Assembly (NCBI RefSeq): GCF_003522965.1 | Contig: NZ_CP031513.1 | Span: 1,736,001-1,800,000, forward strand | Direction of reading: 5' to 3' | Source: Bombilactobacillus bombi | GTDB taxonomy: Bacteria; Bacillota; Bacilli; Lactobacillales; Lactobacillaceae | Length of the DNA stretch: 64,000 bases | Shown: positions 19,980-28,413 of the stretch, in pieces | Position numbering within the stretch: position 1 is the first letter of the stretch | Layout: the number at the start of each line of letters is the position of its first letter | The notes under the pieces: model-generated | What the model saw: only the letters and a program-made list of their open reading frames with translations | Database searches by the model: none | Told to the model about the DNA's origin: nothing | Program-made: the position numbers and the translations under genes

Positions 19980-21122
19980 ATGAAATTAGAAAAGCAAATA
20001 AAAGTTACTTTTATTTTACTAGTAACAATACTGGCAATGGTCAATTTAGAACCAAAGATAACCTCTGCTGCAACTAATAACAAAATAGTTACAATTGCTG
20101 ATAAATTTCAATTTTCTGATACTAAGAGCCCCAGTTTTCTATATGGTAGAGGATTGGTTACTACTCATACTGATAAGAGGCATTATGGTCGTTTATATGC
20201 TACTTCTGAACATTATGTCAAAGGTGTTCCTTCATATTTAATATTTGAAAGTGTTGATAATGGGAATACATGGAATAAAATTAGTGAAGTACAAGAGCAG
20301 CATAATTTTACTGATAATCAGCCTTGGGGTACTAGATATCAACCATTTTTGTACGAATTACCAGAAAAAGTAGGAAAGATGCCTGCAGGAACAATTATTT
20401 GTATAGGAAACTCTATACCAGGTGATTTAAGTCAAACATCAATAGATTTATATTATAGTAAAGATCATGCTCAACATTGGAAGTATTTAAGTACTGTTGC
20501 TAAAGGTGGACATGCCGATATTAATACTAAACATAATGGACCAGTATGGGAGCCATTTTTAAAAGTTATTAATCATCAACTAGTTTGCTTTTATTCAGAT
20601 GAAAGAGATAAACCTAAACATAGTCAAAAGTTAGTTCACCAAGTTTCTAACGATGGCATTTATTGGGGAGAAAAGATTGATGACGTAGCTTTTAAATCAC
20701 CTAATGCGCGCCCCGGAATGGTTACTATTGCGCAAATGGCTAATCAAAAATATATTATGACGTATGAAGTTGTCAATGCTGGTGAATGGCGCACAAATTA
20801 TAAAATTTCTAATGATGGTTTAAATTGGGATGCCGGTAGTGAAGGCAATAGATTAGCTTATGGTGGAGCTCCTTATGTAGTAACTATGAATGATGGTACT
20901 ATAGTAGCTAATACTGATGGTAGTGATTATCTATATATAAATAGGGATAATTTGAAATCAGGTCAATGGCAAATTGTTAAGTGTCCTATGCCATTAGCTT
21001 ATTCTCGTTCAATAACTGTTTTACCTAATAATCAATTGCTATTTGTAAGTGGTGGACCCCTAAAAGCTCCAACAGCCACTGATGATAACCAATTAACGTC
21101 AATGATTTTTAATTTAAAATAA
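19980..21122 (+). CDS. Secreted sialidase-fold glycoside hydrolase, candidate GH93 exo-arabinanase
   Basis: 380 aa. Residues 1-31 are a signal peptide with a hydrophobic core and a TSAA cleavage region; no cell-wall anchor or membrane tail follows, so the protein should be released. One full Asp-box (SVDNGNTW, ~91-98) and weaker copies (SKDHAQHW, SNDGIYW, SNDGLNW) show a six-bladed sialidase-like propeller. Glutamates in GPVWEPF (~190) and MTYEVVN (~262) sit where a GH93 exo-1,5-alpha-L-arabinanase would have its catalytic pair. Being last in the arabinan operon supports that role. A true sialidase is unlikely because no FRIP-like arginine motif is seen. Family assignment is inference. Confidence 0.65.
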   Translation: MKLEKQIKVTFILLVTILAMVNLEPKITSAATNNKIVTIADKFQFSDTKSPSFLYGRGLVTTHTDKRHYGRLYATSEHYVKGVPSYLIFESVDNGNTWNKISEVQEQHNFTDNQPWGTRYQPFLYELPEKVGKMPAGTIICIGNSIPGDLSQTSIDLYYSKDHAQHWKYLSTVAKGGHADINTKHNGPVWEPFLKVINHQLVCFYSDERDKPKHSQKLVHQVSNDGIYWGEKIDDVAFKSPNARPGMVTIAQMANQKYIMTYEVVNAGEWRTNYKISNDGLNWDAGSEGNRLAYGGAPYVVTMNDGTIVANTDGSDYLYINRDNLKSGQWQIVKCPMPLAYSRSITVLPNNQLLFVSGGPLKAPTATDDNQLTSMIFNLK

Positions 21123-21174
21123 ATTATAATTTTTGGTAGTTTAATATGTAAAATTATTCCTTAATTCAATAAAT

Positions 21175-21224
21175 AAAAATACCACTTTGATTTCTGTGTT
21201 TTGAAATTAGGTGGTATTTTTGTC
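21175..21224 (+). terminator. Terminator of the arabinan operon
   Basis: AAAAATACCAC (21175-21185) pairs with GTGGTATTTTT (21211-21221). Inner bases add further pairing. It closes a seven-gene unit that began at araB. Confidence 0.8.
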
Positions 21225-21261
21225 TTTTGATAAAAAAACTCATGTAGAAGTAATTTACCTT

Positions 21262-21735
21262 AAATTATTGATTTTTTAGAAGTATTCCTAAAGCCTTTAA
21301 GAATATTTATGATTGAAATTGCATATATAATAGTAAAAAAGAAGTTGAATTTTTAAGTATAATAAAATTAAATATTTACTATATAGTTCAATCATAATTT
21401 TATTTTAAAGATCAAGTCCAGAACAACGATGATTATTGCAGTTTAGCTGATGTTTGTTTGATCTTGAGTTTAGCTTCTTTGGTTAATCATTAAATTATTA
21501 CTGATTATATTTGACATTCTAAAGATTTTATAGCTTCCATTTATAGAACAATTTGGTTTTATGATTTGGGAACACCATATAACTATGTAACACTCAATTT
21601 TTGGTTATTATTGTTTTTTATGTTTTTATCAAAATTGTTTTAATAATTACGGTGTTAAAAAAGTATCTGTAGTGGTTTTACAAAATGTTATGCAATTTAT
21701 TTCTGTAATTATTTTGAATTTTCCAAAATTTTAAA
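21262..21735 (+). pseudogene. Decayed copy of the isomerase and EIIC genes of the LacI operon
   Basis: This stretch has no open frame but resembles the intact operon downstream, in the same order and direction. 21262-21310 matches 23531-23580 in the isomerase gene (both contain ATTTTTTAGA and TATTCCTAAA). 21321-21358 matches the region near 23690-23715 (GTAAAAAAGAAGTT shared). 21431-21735 matches about 24120-24460 in the EIIC gene (TTTGGTTTTATGATTTGGG shared, later GGTGTTAAAAA). Indels and stops are everywhere. It is best read as the rotting remains of a duplicated operon segment. Confidence 0.75.
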
Positions 21736-21885
21736 CCTGTTTTATTTATTAAGGCTGAGTTTTTTCCATCATCAAAAAAATTATTTTTTTAATTCACAAT
21801 AATAAAAGCATTTATAAATTGGAAAATAATAGTAAATTAAATAATTTAAAAAATAATTTGTGAAATTTAGCTATTAATTAAGCGC

Positions 21886-21913
21886 TTGACAATAAATGGA
21901 AAACGTCTACAAT
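21886..21913 (+). promoter_or_regulatory. Promoter-like sequence facing the regulator gene
   Basis: A perfect -35 TTGACA (21886-21891) and a TACAAT -10 (21908-21913) are 16 bases apart. The next element downstream is the 38-bp palindrome. Transcription from here would run antisense to the LacI-type gene, so it may be a relic of the decayed operon or give an antisense transcript. Confidence 0.5.
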
Positions 21914-21917
21914 AAAA

Positions 21918-21955
21918 TTGTAATCTTTAGTTAACCGGTTAACTAAAGATTACAA
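21918..21955. promoter_or_regulatory. Perfect 38-bp palindrome with operator core TTAACCGGTTAA
   Basis: All 19 positions of one half match the other. The centre TTAACCGGTTAA is identical to the element at 23058-23069, which lies in the promoter of the isomerase operon. This central-CG palindrome is typical of LacI-family operators. On the minus strand the hairpin is followed by TTTTATT, so it may also act as the terminator of the LacI-type gene. Confidence 0.75.
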
Positions 21956-21970
21956 AATCAAAAGTTGATT

Positions 21971-22975
21971 TTAAAAACTGTTACGAAGAATTTGTTTTGT
22001 AGGAATGAGTTTTAACTTAGGTAAGGTTGAAATTTTATTTTCAATTTTGTGGTGCAAGCTATTCATTGCAACTTGACCAATAGAAAAAGAATCCTGCCGA
22101 ATGCAGCTGATAGGAGGTGTCATTACTTTCATCCAGTCAAACTCTTCATAAGTAGCAACACCATAATCTGTTGGATAAGCAAAATTTAATTTTTGCATGG
22201 CTTGTAGAAGCCTGAGCAAAACACGAGCATTCATACAGAAAAATCCAATTTTTTCATTGCCTTTTTTATTCATGATTGTTGCAATGTTTTGCGTGAATTG
22301 CTGATATTCGGCTAATTTTCCATGGTGAGGGACCGTGACTAAATAATCTAAGGTAGAGTATTTAGTAGCTTTAATGAATCCTTGATAGCGTTGAGTTCTA
22401 GTACTAATGTTTTGAAAGGGCCAAGTAACAAAATAGATTTTTTGATAATTTTGTTTTTTCATTTGTTCTACTAGTTCTTGTACAGATTTAACGTTATCAG
22501 TAGCGATGGTATCAATAATTAAATTGGCTGATTGACGGTCAACCATTACAGTATTGGAATTTGATAAGGATTGGTAAATAGGGCTATCAGGATTAACAGG
22601 ATCAACAATAATACCTGCTACTTTCTCGTTTTGTAAGCGTGTAATATTATCGATTTCTTTTTGTTCACTGTTGTTCGCGTTTGTGAATAAAACACGATAA
22701 TTATAAGTATCACAACGTTCATAAATACCTGAAAGAACTTGAGAAGTAAATGGATTAGTAATGTCAGCAATGGAAACACCAATAGTTTTGTTTTCGTGTT
22801 TAGCCAGATTACGAGCTGTAGTATTGGGAATATAATTAGTATTATTAATGATATTAGCTAAATTTTGGCGTGTTTCTAAGGACATCCGTTCATAATTACC
22901 ATTTAAGTAATTAGAAACTGTTGCTGTTGAAACATTAGCCATAACAGCGATATCACGGATAGTTAGTTTTTCCAT
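21971..22975 (-). CDS. LacI family transcriptional regulator
   Basis: 334 aa. Residues 1-50 are a LacI headpiece (TIRDIAVMANVSTATVSNYLNG); then come the sensor start KTIGVSIADITNPFTSQVLSGI and the YATYEEFDWMKVMTPPISCIRQ region. Divergent from the isomerase/EIIC operon and flanked on both sides by TTAACCGGTTAA. It probably represses that operon until a pathway sugar or sugar phosphate binds. The effector is unknown. The start is supported by its position 83 bases from the operator at 23058. Confidence 0.92.
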   Translation of the reverse strand: MEKLTIRDIAVMANVSTATVSNYLNGNYERMSLETRQNLANIINNTNYIPNTTARNLAKHENKTIGVSIADITNPFTSQVLSGIYERCDTYNYRVLFTNANNSEQKEIDNITRLQNEKVAGIIVDPVNPDSPIYQSLSNSNTVMVDRQSANLIIDTIATDNVKSVQELVEQMKKQNYQKIYFVTWPFQNISTRTQRYQGFIKATKYSTLDYLVTVPHHGKLAEYQQFTQNIATIMNKKGNEKIGFFCMNARVLLRLLQAMQKLNFAYPTDYGVATYEEFDWMKVMTPPISCIRQDSFSIGQVAMNSLHHKIENKISTLPKLKLIPTKQILRNSF

Positions 22976-23046
22976 AATTTTTCCTTGTTAATATATATTT
23001 ACTATATTTATTATAACTTATTTTATTATTAACAATTGGGATATTT

Positions 23047-23075
23047 TTGATTTTTGGTTAACCGGTTAATATTGT
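23047..23075 (+). promoter_or_regulatory. LacI-type operator inside the isomerase operon promoter
   Basis: TTGATT (23047-23052) and TATTGT (23070-23075) are 17 bases apart. The palindrome TTAACCGGTTAA (23058-23069) fills the spacer between them, so a bound repressor would exclude RNA polymerase. Confidence 0.7.
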
Positions 23076-23106
23076 AAATATATGAACAATGAAATGGGGT
23101 GGTAGT

Positions 23107-23847
23107 GTGAGTAAGACATTTATTATTAATACAGCAGCTTTTAAAACACCTGATTGTCAAAGTCTTAATCAACTGTCAAAAATTTCAGAAGCAAAACAAT
23201 TAGGATATTCTGCAATTGAAATTAGAAACGAATTATTAACTGGTGATAATCAAGAATTAATAGCGATTGCTACCAAAGCCAAAGAATTAAACATAGAGGT
23301 TTATTTTAGTGTGGGTGATGTGTTATTCAGTAACAATGAATTAAATCCTAAATTAAGTAGATATATAGAACAAATGCATCTTTTAGACTCTAGAAATCTG
23401 AAAATTAATTTAGGAATATTTGATAGTACAAATCAAAACAATTTGGTAGAACAACTATCTCAAATAATAGATAATTCTTATTCGATATATATTGAAAATA
23501 ATCAAACTCCTATAGAAAGCGATTTACAACAAACTATTGAATTTTTTAGAATTATTCCTAAAACTTTTAATATTAGTTATTGTTTTGATATTGCTAATTG
23601 GGAATGGCTTAATACAAATGTATATAATGCAGCCAAGGAACTAGCACCAGTGACAAGATATGTGCATTTGAAAAATATTAGCGATAAAAATGGTAAAAAA
23701 GAAGTTACATCTTTAAGCCAAGGAATTTTAGATTGGCAGCGGCTTATTCAGATTTTAAATATGACTGATAAATTTGGCTTTGAATATTATGCTGAACCAG
23801 ATATTTTGAAATCAGATCTTGCCTTGGTTAAACACAGTTTATTATAA
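23107..23847 (+). CDS. Sugar phosphate isomerase/epimerase-like TIM barrel protein
   Basis: 246 aa from GTG 23107, preceded by GGGGTGG; a longer start at ATG 23089 is possible but would place that site inside the coding region. The protein has the xylose-isomerase-like/AP-endonuclease-2 barrel: early INTAAFKTP, a glutamate after the fourth strand (IYIENNQTP), CFDIANWEW, VHLKN and a C-terminal YYAEPD. These are the usual metal ligands of sugar-phosphate or keto-sugar epimerases. First gene of the LacI-controlled operon, 20 bases before the EIIC. Substrate unknown. Confidence 0.8.
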   Translation: MSKTFIINTAAFKTPDCQSLNQLSKISEAKQLGYSAIEIRNELLTGDNQELIAIATKAKELNIEVYFSVGDVLFSNNELNPKLSRYIEQMHLLDSRNLKINLGIFDSTNQNNLVEQLSQIIDNSYSIYIENNQTPIESDLQQTIEFFRIIPKTFNISYCFDIANWEWLNTNVYNAAKELAPVTRYVHLKNISDKNGKKEVTSLSQGILDWQRLIQILNMTDKFGFEYYAEPDILKSDLALVKHSLL

Positions 23848-23867
23848 GAAACAGGAGGAACTGACAA

Positions 23868-25322
23868 TTGTTAGAAACTGTCAATCATATTTTTCAAATT
23901 TTTGGTGCTAGTGTAGTTGTTCCAATCATGATTTTTATTGTAGCTTTATTTTTGAAGGTTAAGCCTAAAACAGCGATGATGAGTGCATTTTATGCTGGTG
24001 TTGGTTTAACGGGATTTGGTTGGGTGATTCAAGCTTTTACTCCAACTATTACTAAAATTATTAAGCAAATGGTTGATAATACAGGAATCAAATTACCAAT
24101 TGTGGATATTGGTTGGCAAGCTGGATCTTTAGCCTCTTTTGGTTCTACTGTAGGTTTGAGTTTCTTTGTTTTTGGTTTAATTGCTGAATTATTATTATTT
24201 GCATTTGGTGTTACAAAAATTTTTATGGCTTCTAATCTATGGAATAATTTTGGTTTTATGATTTGGGGAACACTATGTTATTATGTAACACATAATTTTT
24301 GGCTATCATTAGGTTTATCGTTTTTCATGCTTTTATATGCTCTTGCTTTAGCAGAAATTCAGGCTGATCGTTGGTCTAATTATTATGGTGTTAAAAACGC
24401 ATCAGTGGCCTCTCTGCACAATATTGAGCAAGTTATTCCTGCAATTATTTTGGATCCTTTATGGAATTTATTAGGATTTAATAAAATTAAAATGACTCCA
24501 GAATATTTCAAAAATAAATTAGGAGTGTTTGGTGAACCTACAACTCTGGGTGCTTTGTTGGGATTATTAATAGGAATTTTAGGAAATTTGAACTCTTTAG
24601 GTACTCTAAAAGCATGGGGACAAATTTTAACAGTTGCTGTCCAATTATCAGCAATTATGACTATTTTCCCATTGATTACTGACGTATTTTCAAAGGCTTT
24701 TACACCTTTAGCTGAAGAAATTGATAAAAATACTAAAAGTAAACATACGGGTTCTAATGAAAATGTTAATGAAGTTAAGAATAAAAAACGCTGGTTCTTA
24801 GGAGTTGATGATGGAGTCGGTTATGGTGAACCTGCAACAATCATTTCTGGTGTAATTCTTATTCCAATTATGGTATTGGTGGCATTTATCTTACCTGGAA
24901 ATAAAACTTTACCTATTGTTGATTTAATATCATTACCTTTTATGGTTGAATCAATTGTGGCGATTACACGCGGAAATATTTTAAAAGTAATTGCTAATGG
25001 TGTAGTGTGGTTTAGTCTAGGATTGTATGCATCTAGTTGGCTTGGTACATTCTACACGGGTGCTGTATCACATTATGGAGTTGCATTACCTGCTGGCATT
25101 GTTTTAATTACTAGTTTTAACTTAATGGCACGACCATTAAATGCGCTGGTATTTGCTGCTTTTGTTTCGCAAAATCCAATTTTTATAGGCTTAGCTATTT
25201 TAGTATATTTGGTATTACTTATAGTATTGCGTCGTTATCGTCCACAAATTTGGGAATATTTAAATAATATGGCTGATAAAAATGCAGGCTATTCCGGTAG
25301 TAATGAAAAAATAACTTATTAA
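23868..25322 (+). CDS. PTS galactitol-type EIIC (GatC family)
   Basis: 484 aa, TTG start after AGGAGGA. Many membrane segments and the GatC-type landmarks VDIGWQAGS, FGEPTTLGALLGLLIGIL and LPGNKTLPIVDL. This family carries galactitol and other polyols or pentose-like sugars. No EIIA or EIIB gene is present in the operon, so it either uses partners made elsewhere or transports without phosphorylation. A hydrophilic loop with Lys/Asn runs (~285-310) precedes the conserved third part. A decayed copy of its middle lies at 21431-21735. Confidence 0.88.
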   Translation: MLETVNHIFQIFGASVVVPIMIFIVALFLKVKPKTAMMSAFYAGVGLTGFGWVIQAFTPTITKIIKQMVDNTGIKLPIVDIGWQAGSLASFGSTVGLSFFVFGLIAELLLFAFGVTKIFMASNLWNNFGFMIWGTLCYYVTHNFWLSLGLSFFMLLYALALAEIQADRWSNYYGVKNASVASLHNIEQVIPAIILDPLWNLLGFNKIKMTPEYFKNKLGVFGEPTTLGALLGLLIGILGNLNSLGTLKAWGQILTVAVQLSAIMTIFPLITDVFSKAFTPLAEEIDKNTKSKHTGSNENVNEVKNKKRWFLGVDDGVGYGEPATIISGVILIPIMVLVAFILPGNKTLPIVDLISLPFMVESIVAITRGNILKVIANGVVWFSLGLYASSWLGTFYTGAVSHYGVALPAGIVLITSFNLMARPLNALVFAAFVSQNPIFIGLAILVYLVLLIVLRRYRPQIWEYLNNMADKNAGYSGSNEKITY

Positions 25323-25340
25323 TTAAAGGAGTAAAATATT

Positions 25341-26312
25341 ATGAAAAAAATTGATGGACATTTACATTTAGTACGTTCAGTTGCTGGTTTAAATGGCAAA
25401 GGTAGAATGACACCTTTAGGCAATGGTCAAACGATTTGGGATGATGGTACGTTAATTAAATTGATTCCTGATGGTTGGGGCGATGATAATTTTTTGGCTG
25501 AATCAGCCTTAAACGTAATGGACGAAAATGGAATTAATAAAGCGGTCTTGCTACAGGGAAGTTTAAATGGTTATCAAAATTATTATTCTTATCAAACAGT
25601 AAAAAAGTATCCGGATAAATTTATTGCTGCTTTTTCAGTGGATCCGTTTGCAGATAATGCAATGCAGATTGTTCAACGACATGTAGAAGATTTGGGATTT
25701 CGAGCAATTAAATTTGAAATCAGCCAAGGTGGAGGTTTGCACGGTTACCATCAACCTTTCCGATTAGATACAACACCAGAATTAGGAAAGATTTTTCATT
25801 TTATTGCTGATTATCCAGGTTTTGTTGTGACTGTGGATTATGGAGATTATACACAATTTAGTTATGAACCAGAAGCTATTGCTAATTTGGCTCAGCGTTA
25901 TCCAAAATTAGATTTTGTAGTTTGTCATTTATCATTTCCAAATGCTGATCATTTAGATCGTTTAGAAAATGCTTTGCAACAATGGCAACCATTTGCCAAT
26001 ATTTACACTGAAATATCGGCTATTCAAGATATCGAAGGTGAGACTGAATTCCCGTTTCCACGTTGTCAAAAAGATGTTGCTTTAGCTAAAAAAGTTTTAG
26101 GAGCTAAACGTATTTTTTGGGGAACTGATTCTCCTTGGTCTTCAACTTTTAATTCATATCACGATTTATCAACGTGGTTGGAAGCTACTGACATTTTTAC
26201 TGAATCAGAACTAGAAGATGTTATGTATAATAATGCTGAACGGATTTATTTTAAGCCAGAAAATGTTCAAGCAATGAAAGACAGCGAAGACCCTGTATTT
26301 AAAAATAAATAA
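25341..26312 (+). CDS. Amidohydrolase family metal-dependent hydrolase
   Basis: 323 aa TIM-barrel hydrolase of the amidohydrolase-2 group. Metal ligands are visible in DGHLHLV (H-x-H near the N-terminus), CHLSFPNADHL and GTDSPWSS (the catalytic Asp). Members hydrolyse lactones, amides or decarboxylate ring acids. In this operon a lactonase for a sugar acid is possible but unproven. AAAGGAG site, 18 bases after the EIIC. Confidence 0.83.
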   Translation: MKKIDGHLHLVRSVAGLNGKGRMTPLGNGQTIWDDGTLIKLIPDGWGDDNFLAESALNVMDENGINKAVLLQGSLNGYQNYYSYQTVKKYPDKFIAAFSVDPFADNAMQIVQRHVEDLGFRAIKFEISQGGGLHGYHQPFRLDTTPELGKIFHFIADYPGFVVTVDYGDYTQFSYEPEAIANLAQRYPKLDFVVCHLSFPNADHLDRLENALQQWQPFANIYTEISAIQDIEGETEFPFPRCQKDVALAKKVLGAKRIFWGTDSPWSSTFNSYHDLSTWLEATDIFTESELEDVMYNNAERIYFKPENVQAMKDSEDPVFKNK

Positions 26313-26332
26313 TCTAAAGGAGATAATTATTA

Positions 26333-27289
26333 ATGAAAAAAGCAAAAGTATTAGTTACAGGAATTATTCCAGAAGCAGGTTTGTCAGAATTAAAGAAGAA
26401 TTTTGATGTGACTTATGATCCTGAAAAAGAAACGCGTTCATGGGTGTTAGAACATTTATCTGAATACGATGGTTTGTTAATTATGGGTATGAAAGGAGAC
26501 CGCGAACTAATTGACGCAGGAACTAATTTAAAAATTATCACTGCTAATGGCGTAGGATTTGATCATATTGATATTGAATATGCTAAAAGCAAGGGTATTG
26601 TAGTTTCTAACTGTCCTCAAGGAGTACGAGTTCCTACAGCAGAAATGACTTTTACGCTTTTGCTAGCCACTGTTCGGCATCTACATTTTTACGATAAAGT
26701 TGTTCGCTCTGGTAATTGGATTGATGTTTCAGAACCCCAATACATGGGTATGAGTTTGCAAGATAAGATTTTAGGTGTTTATGGCATGGGCCGTATTGGT
26801 TCACAAGTTGCAAAATTTGCACAAGTATTTGGTATGAAAGTTATCTATAATGATGCACATCGTTTGGATTCTGATTTGGAACAACAACTGGATGTTAAAT
26901 ATGTAGATTTTGATACTTTAGTTAAAACTGCTGATGTTATTACGCTCCATGCCCCAGCTTTACCATCAACAGAGGGTATTTTTAATGCTGATATTTTTGA
27001 TAAAATGAAAGATACAGCCTATATTATTAATGCTGCTAGAGGAGTGTTAATTAAGCAAGATGATTTAATTGAAGCTTTAAAAAATGGCAAAATTGCTGGT
27101 GCCGGTTTGGATGTTTTTGAAACAGAACCTAATATTCCACAAGCATTACGTGATTTAGATAATGTAGTTATGACTCCACATGCAGGAACGGGCACTTTAG
27201 AAGCACGGACTGCTATTGCTGCTGAGGCTTCTCAAAACTTAATATCTTATTTACGAGATAATCAACCGCGCAATCAAGTTAATAAATAA
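26333..27289 (+). CDS. D-isomer 2-hydroxyacid dehydrogenase
   Basis: 318 aa. NAD-binding GVYGMGRIGSQVAKFAQ, the substrate arginine region NAARGVLIKQDDL, a glutamate in FETEPNIP and catalytic histidine in TPHAGTG are all present. It reduces a 2-keto acid or oxidises a D-2-hydroxy acid, with glyoxylate/gluconate-type substrates possible. Fourth gene of the operon, 20 bases after the hydrolase, and followed by a hairpin terminator. This suggests that the pathway handles a sugar acid or makes a hydroxy acid. Confidence 0.88.
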   Translation: MKKAKVLVTGIIPEAGLSELKKNFDVTYDPEKETRSWVLEHLSEYDGLLIMGMKGDRELIDAGTNLKIITANGVGFDHIDIEYAKSKGIVVSNCPQGVRVPTAEMTFTLLLATVRHLHFYDKVVRSGNWIDVSEPQYMGMSLQDKILGVYGMGRIGSQVAKFAQVFGMKVIYNDAHRLDSDLEQQLDVKYVDFDTLVKTADVITLHAPALPSTEGIFNADIFDKMKDTAYIINAARGVLIKQDDLIEALKNGKIAGAGLDVFETEPNIPQALRDLDNVVMTPHAGTGTLEARTAIAAEASQNLISYLRDNQPRNQVNK

Positions 27290-27320
27290 TTGTTATAATT
27301 TGGAATTTTTATAATTCAAA

Positions 27321-27362
27321 GTGATCCCCATCGGGTTAAGCAACCTAGCGGGGATTTCTTTG
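27321..27362 (+). terminator. Internal terminator or attenuator in the LacI operon
   Basis: ATCCCC (27324-27329) pairs with GGGGAT (27350-27355) around an inner GGTT/AACC stem, followed by TTTCTTT. Only 34 bases separate it from the next gene, so it may be partial and lower expression of the second half. Confidence 0.65.
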
Positions 27363-27396
27363 TTCAAAAATAATAAATAATTTTGAGGTGTGCAAA

Positions 27397-28398
27397 ATGC
27401 AGTTTAAACAAATTTTTAGTGATCAATTGGATCATTGCTATGCTATTATGAGATTAAAGGCACAAGGACATGATTTTATTATTGTAGCGTCAGAAGAGAA
27501 TCAACCTTGCTATGCCTATGATTTGAATAATAATTATCAACGAATAACAGTTTGGCCTGACATTGGTGGAACTATGACAATGGTAGCAATTCCGGGTACT
27601 TTGAATTTTCTAGCAACACAACGTTTTTATCCTGGATTTAATTCTTCTCGGTGTCGAATTGTTAAAGAAACTTTTAACGGAAATGGCTGGGATCAAAGCG
27701 TTATTGGTGATTTTCCTTATATACATCGCTTTGATATTATTCCACAAAATCAAGGTCATAACTTTTGGTATGTAGGTTGTTCAATTGCTAATTCTAAAAA
27801 GAATACCGATGATTGGTCTGATCCAGGCAAAGTTTGGGTTGGAGAATATGATGATTCTCAAGAAAAAATTTATGATTTACATTCTTTATCTACTAGAATT
27901 ACTAAAAACCATGGTTATCGTCGGATGAAGGACTATTCATTAATTACTGGAGCAGAAGGTGTTTATAAGTTAACGTATCCAGACAATCATCAAGACTGGG
28001 TACTTACACAATTATCTAGTTTTGAAACTTCTGATATCGCGGCAGCAGATATTAATCATGATGGTCAAAATGAATATTTAGCTATTGAAGGCTTTCACGG
28101 CACGAATTTAAGAATTTATGATACTAATTTTAAGACTTTAGCACAAAGTAGTACTGTAACACCCTTTGGACATGCAATTTGGGGTGGCAAGATTGGTGAT
28201 CGTGAATACTTTTTGTTTGGTTGGCGTGCTGGCCAACAAGGTTTAGAATTAATTGAAGATAGTAATTTATCAGTACAATTAATTGCCGAACATATTGGTC
28301 CTAGCAATGTTACTGTTTACGAAAAAGATGGTCAATTATATTTACTATCTGCCAATCGTGAAGCTAATGAAGTGGCTATTTATACTGTTAGTGACTAA
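27397..28398 (+). CDS. Intracellular beta-propeller-like protein with FG-GAP/VCBS motif
   Basis: 333 aa from ATG 27397 (GAGGTG site; GTG at 27388 overlaps it). No signal peptide. The segment AAADINHDGQNEYLAIEG is a classical FG-GAP/VCBS calcium-loop motif. The rest reads as repeated short strands with Trp and Gly turns, in line with a seven-bladed propeller. Extracellular lectins and integrin-like proteins use such motifs, so a cytoplasmic form beside sugar-kinase genes is unusual. It may be a mutarotase- or lyase-like enzyme or a sugar sensor. Function not known. Confidence 0.7.
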   Translation: MQFKQIFSDQLDHCYAIMRLKAQGHDFIIVASEENQPCYAYDLNNNYQRITVWPDIGGTMTMVAIPGTLNFLATQRFYPGFNSSRCRIVKETFNGNGWDQSVIGDFPYIHRFDIIPQNQGHNFWYVGCSIANSKKNTDDWSDPGKVWVGEYDDSQEKIYDLHSLSTRITKNHGYRRMKDYSLITGAEGVYKLTYPDNHQDWVLTQLSSFETSDIAAADINHDGQNEYLAIEGFHGTNLRIYDTNFKTLAQSSTVTPFGHAIWGGKIGDREYFLFGWRAGQQGLELIEDSNLSVQLIAEHIGPSNVTVYEKDGQLYLLSANREANEVAIYTVSD

Positions 28399-28413
28399 AA
28401 AGTGGGTGAAATG

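Noticed and set aside
21897-21910. cre site next to the 38-bp palindrome
   Set aside because: Two of the informative positions mismatch the consensus, and AAGCGCTT at 21880-21887 lacks the outer bases. Too weak to call.
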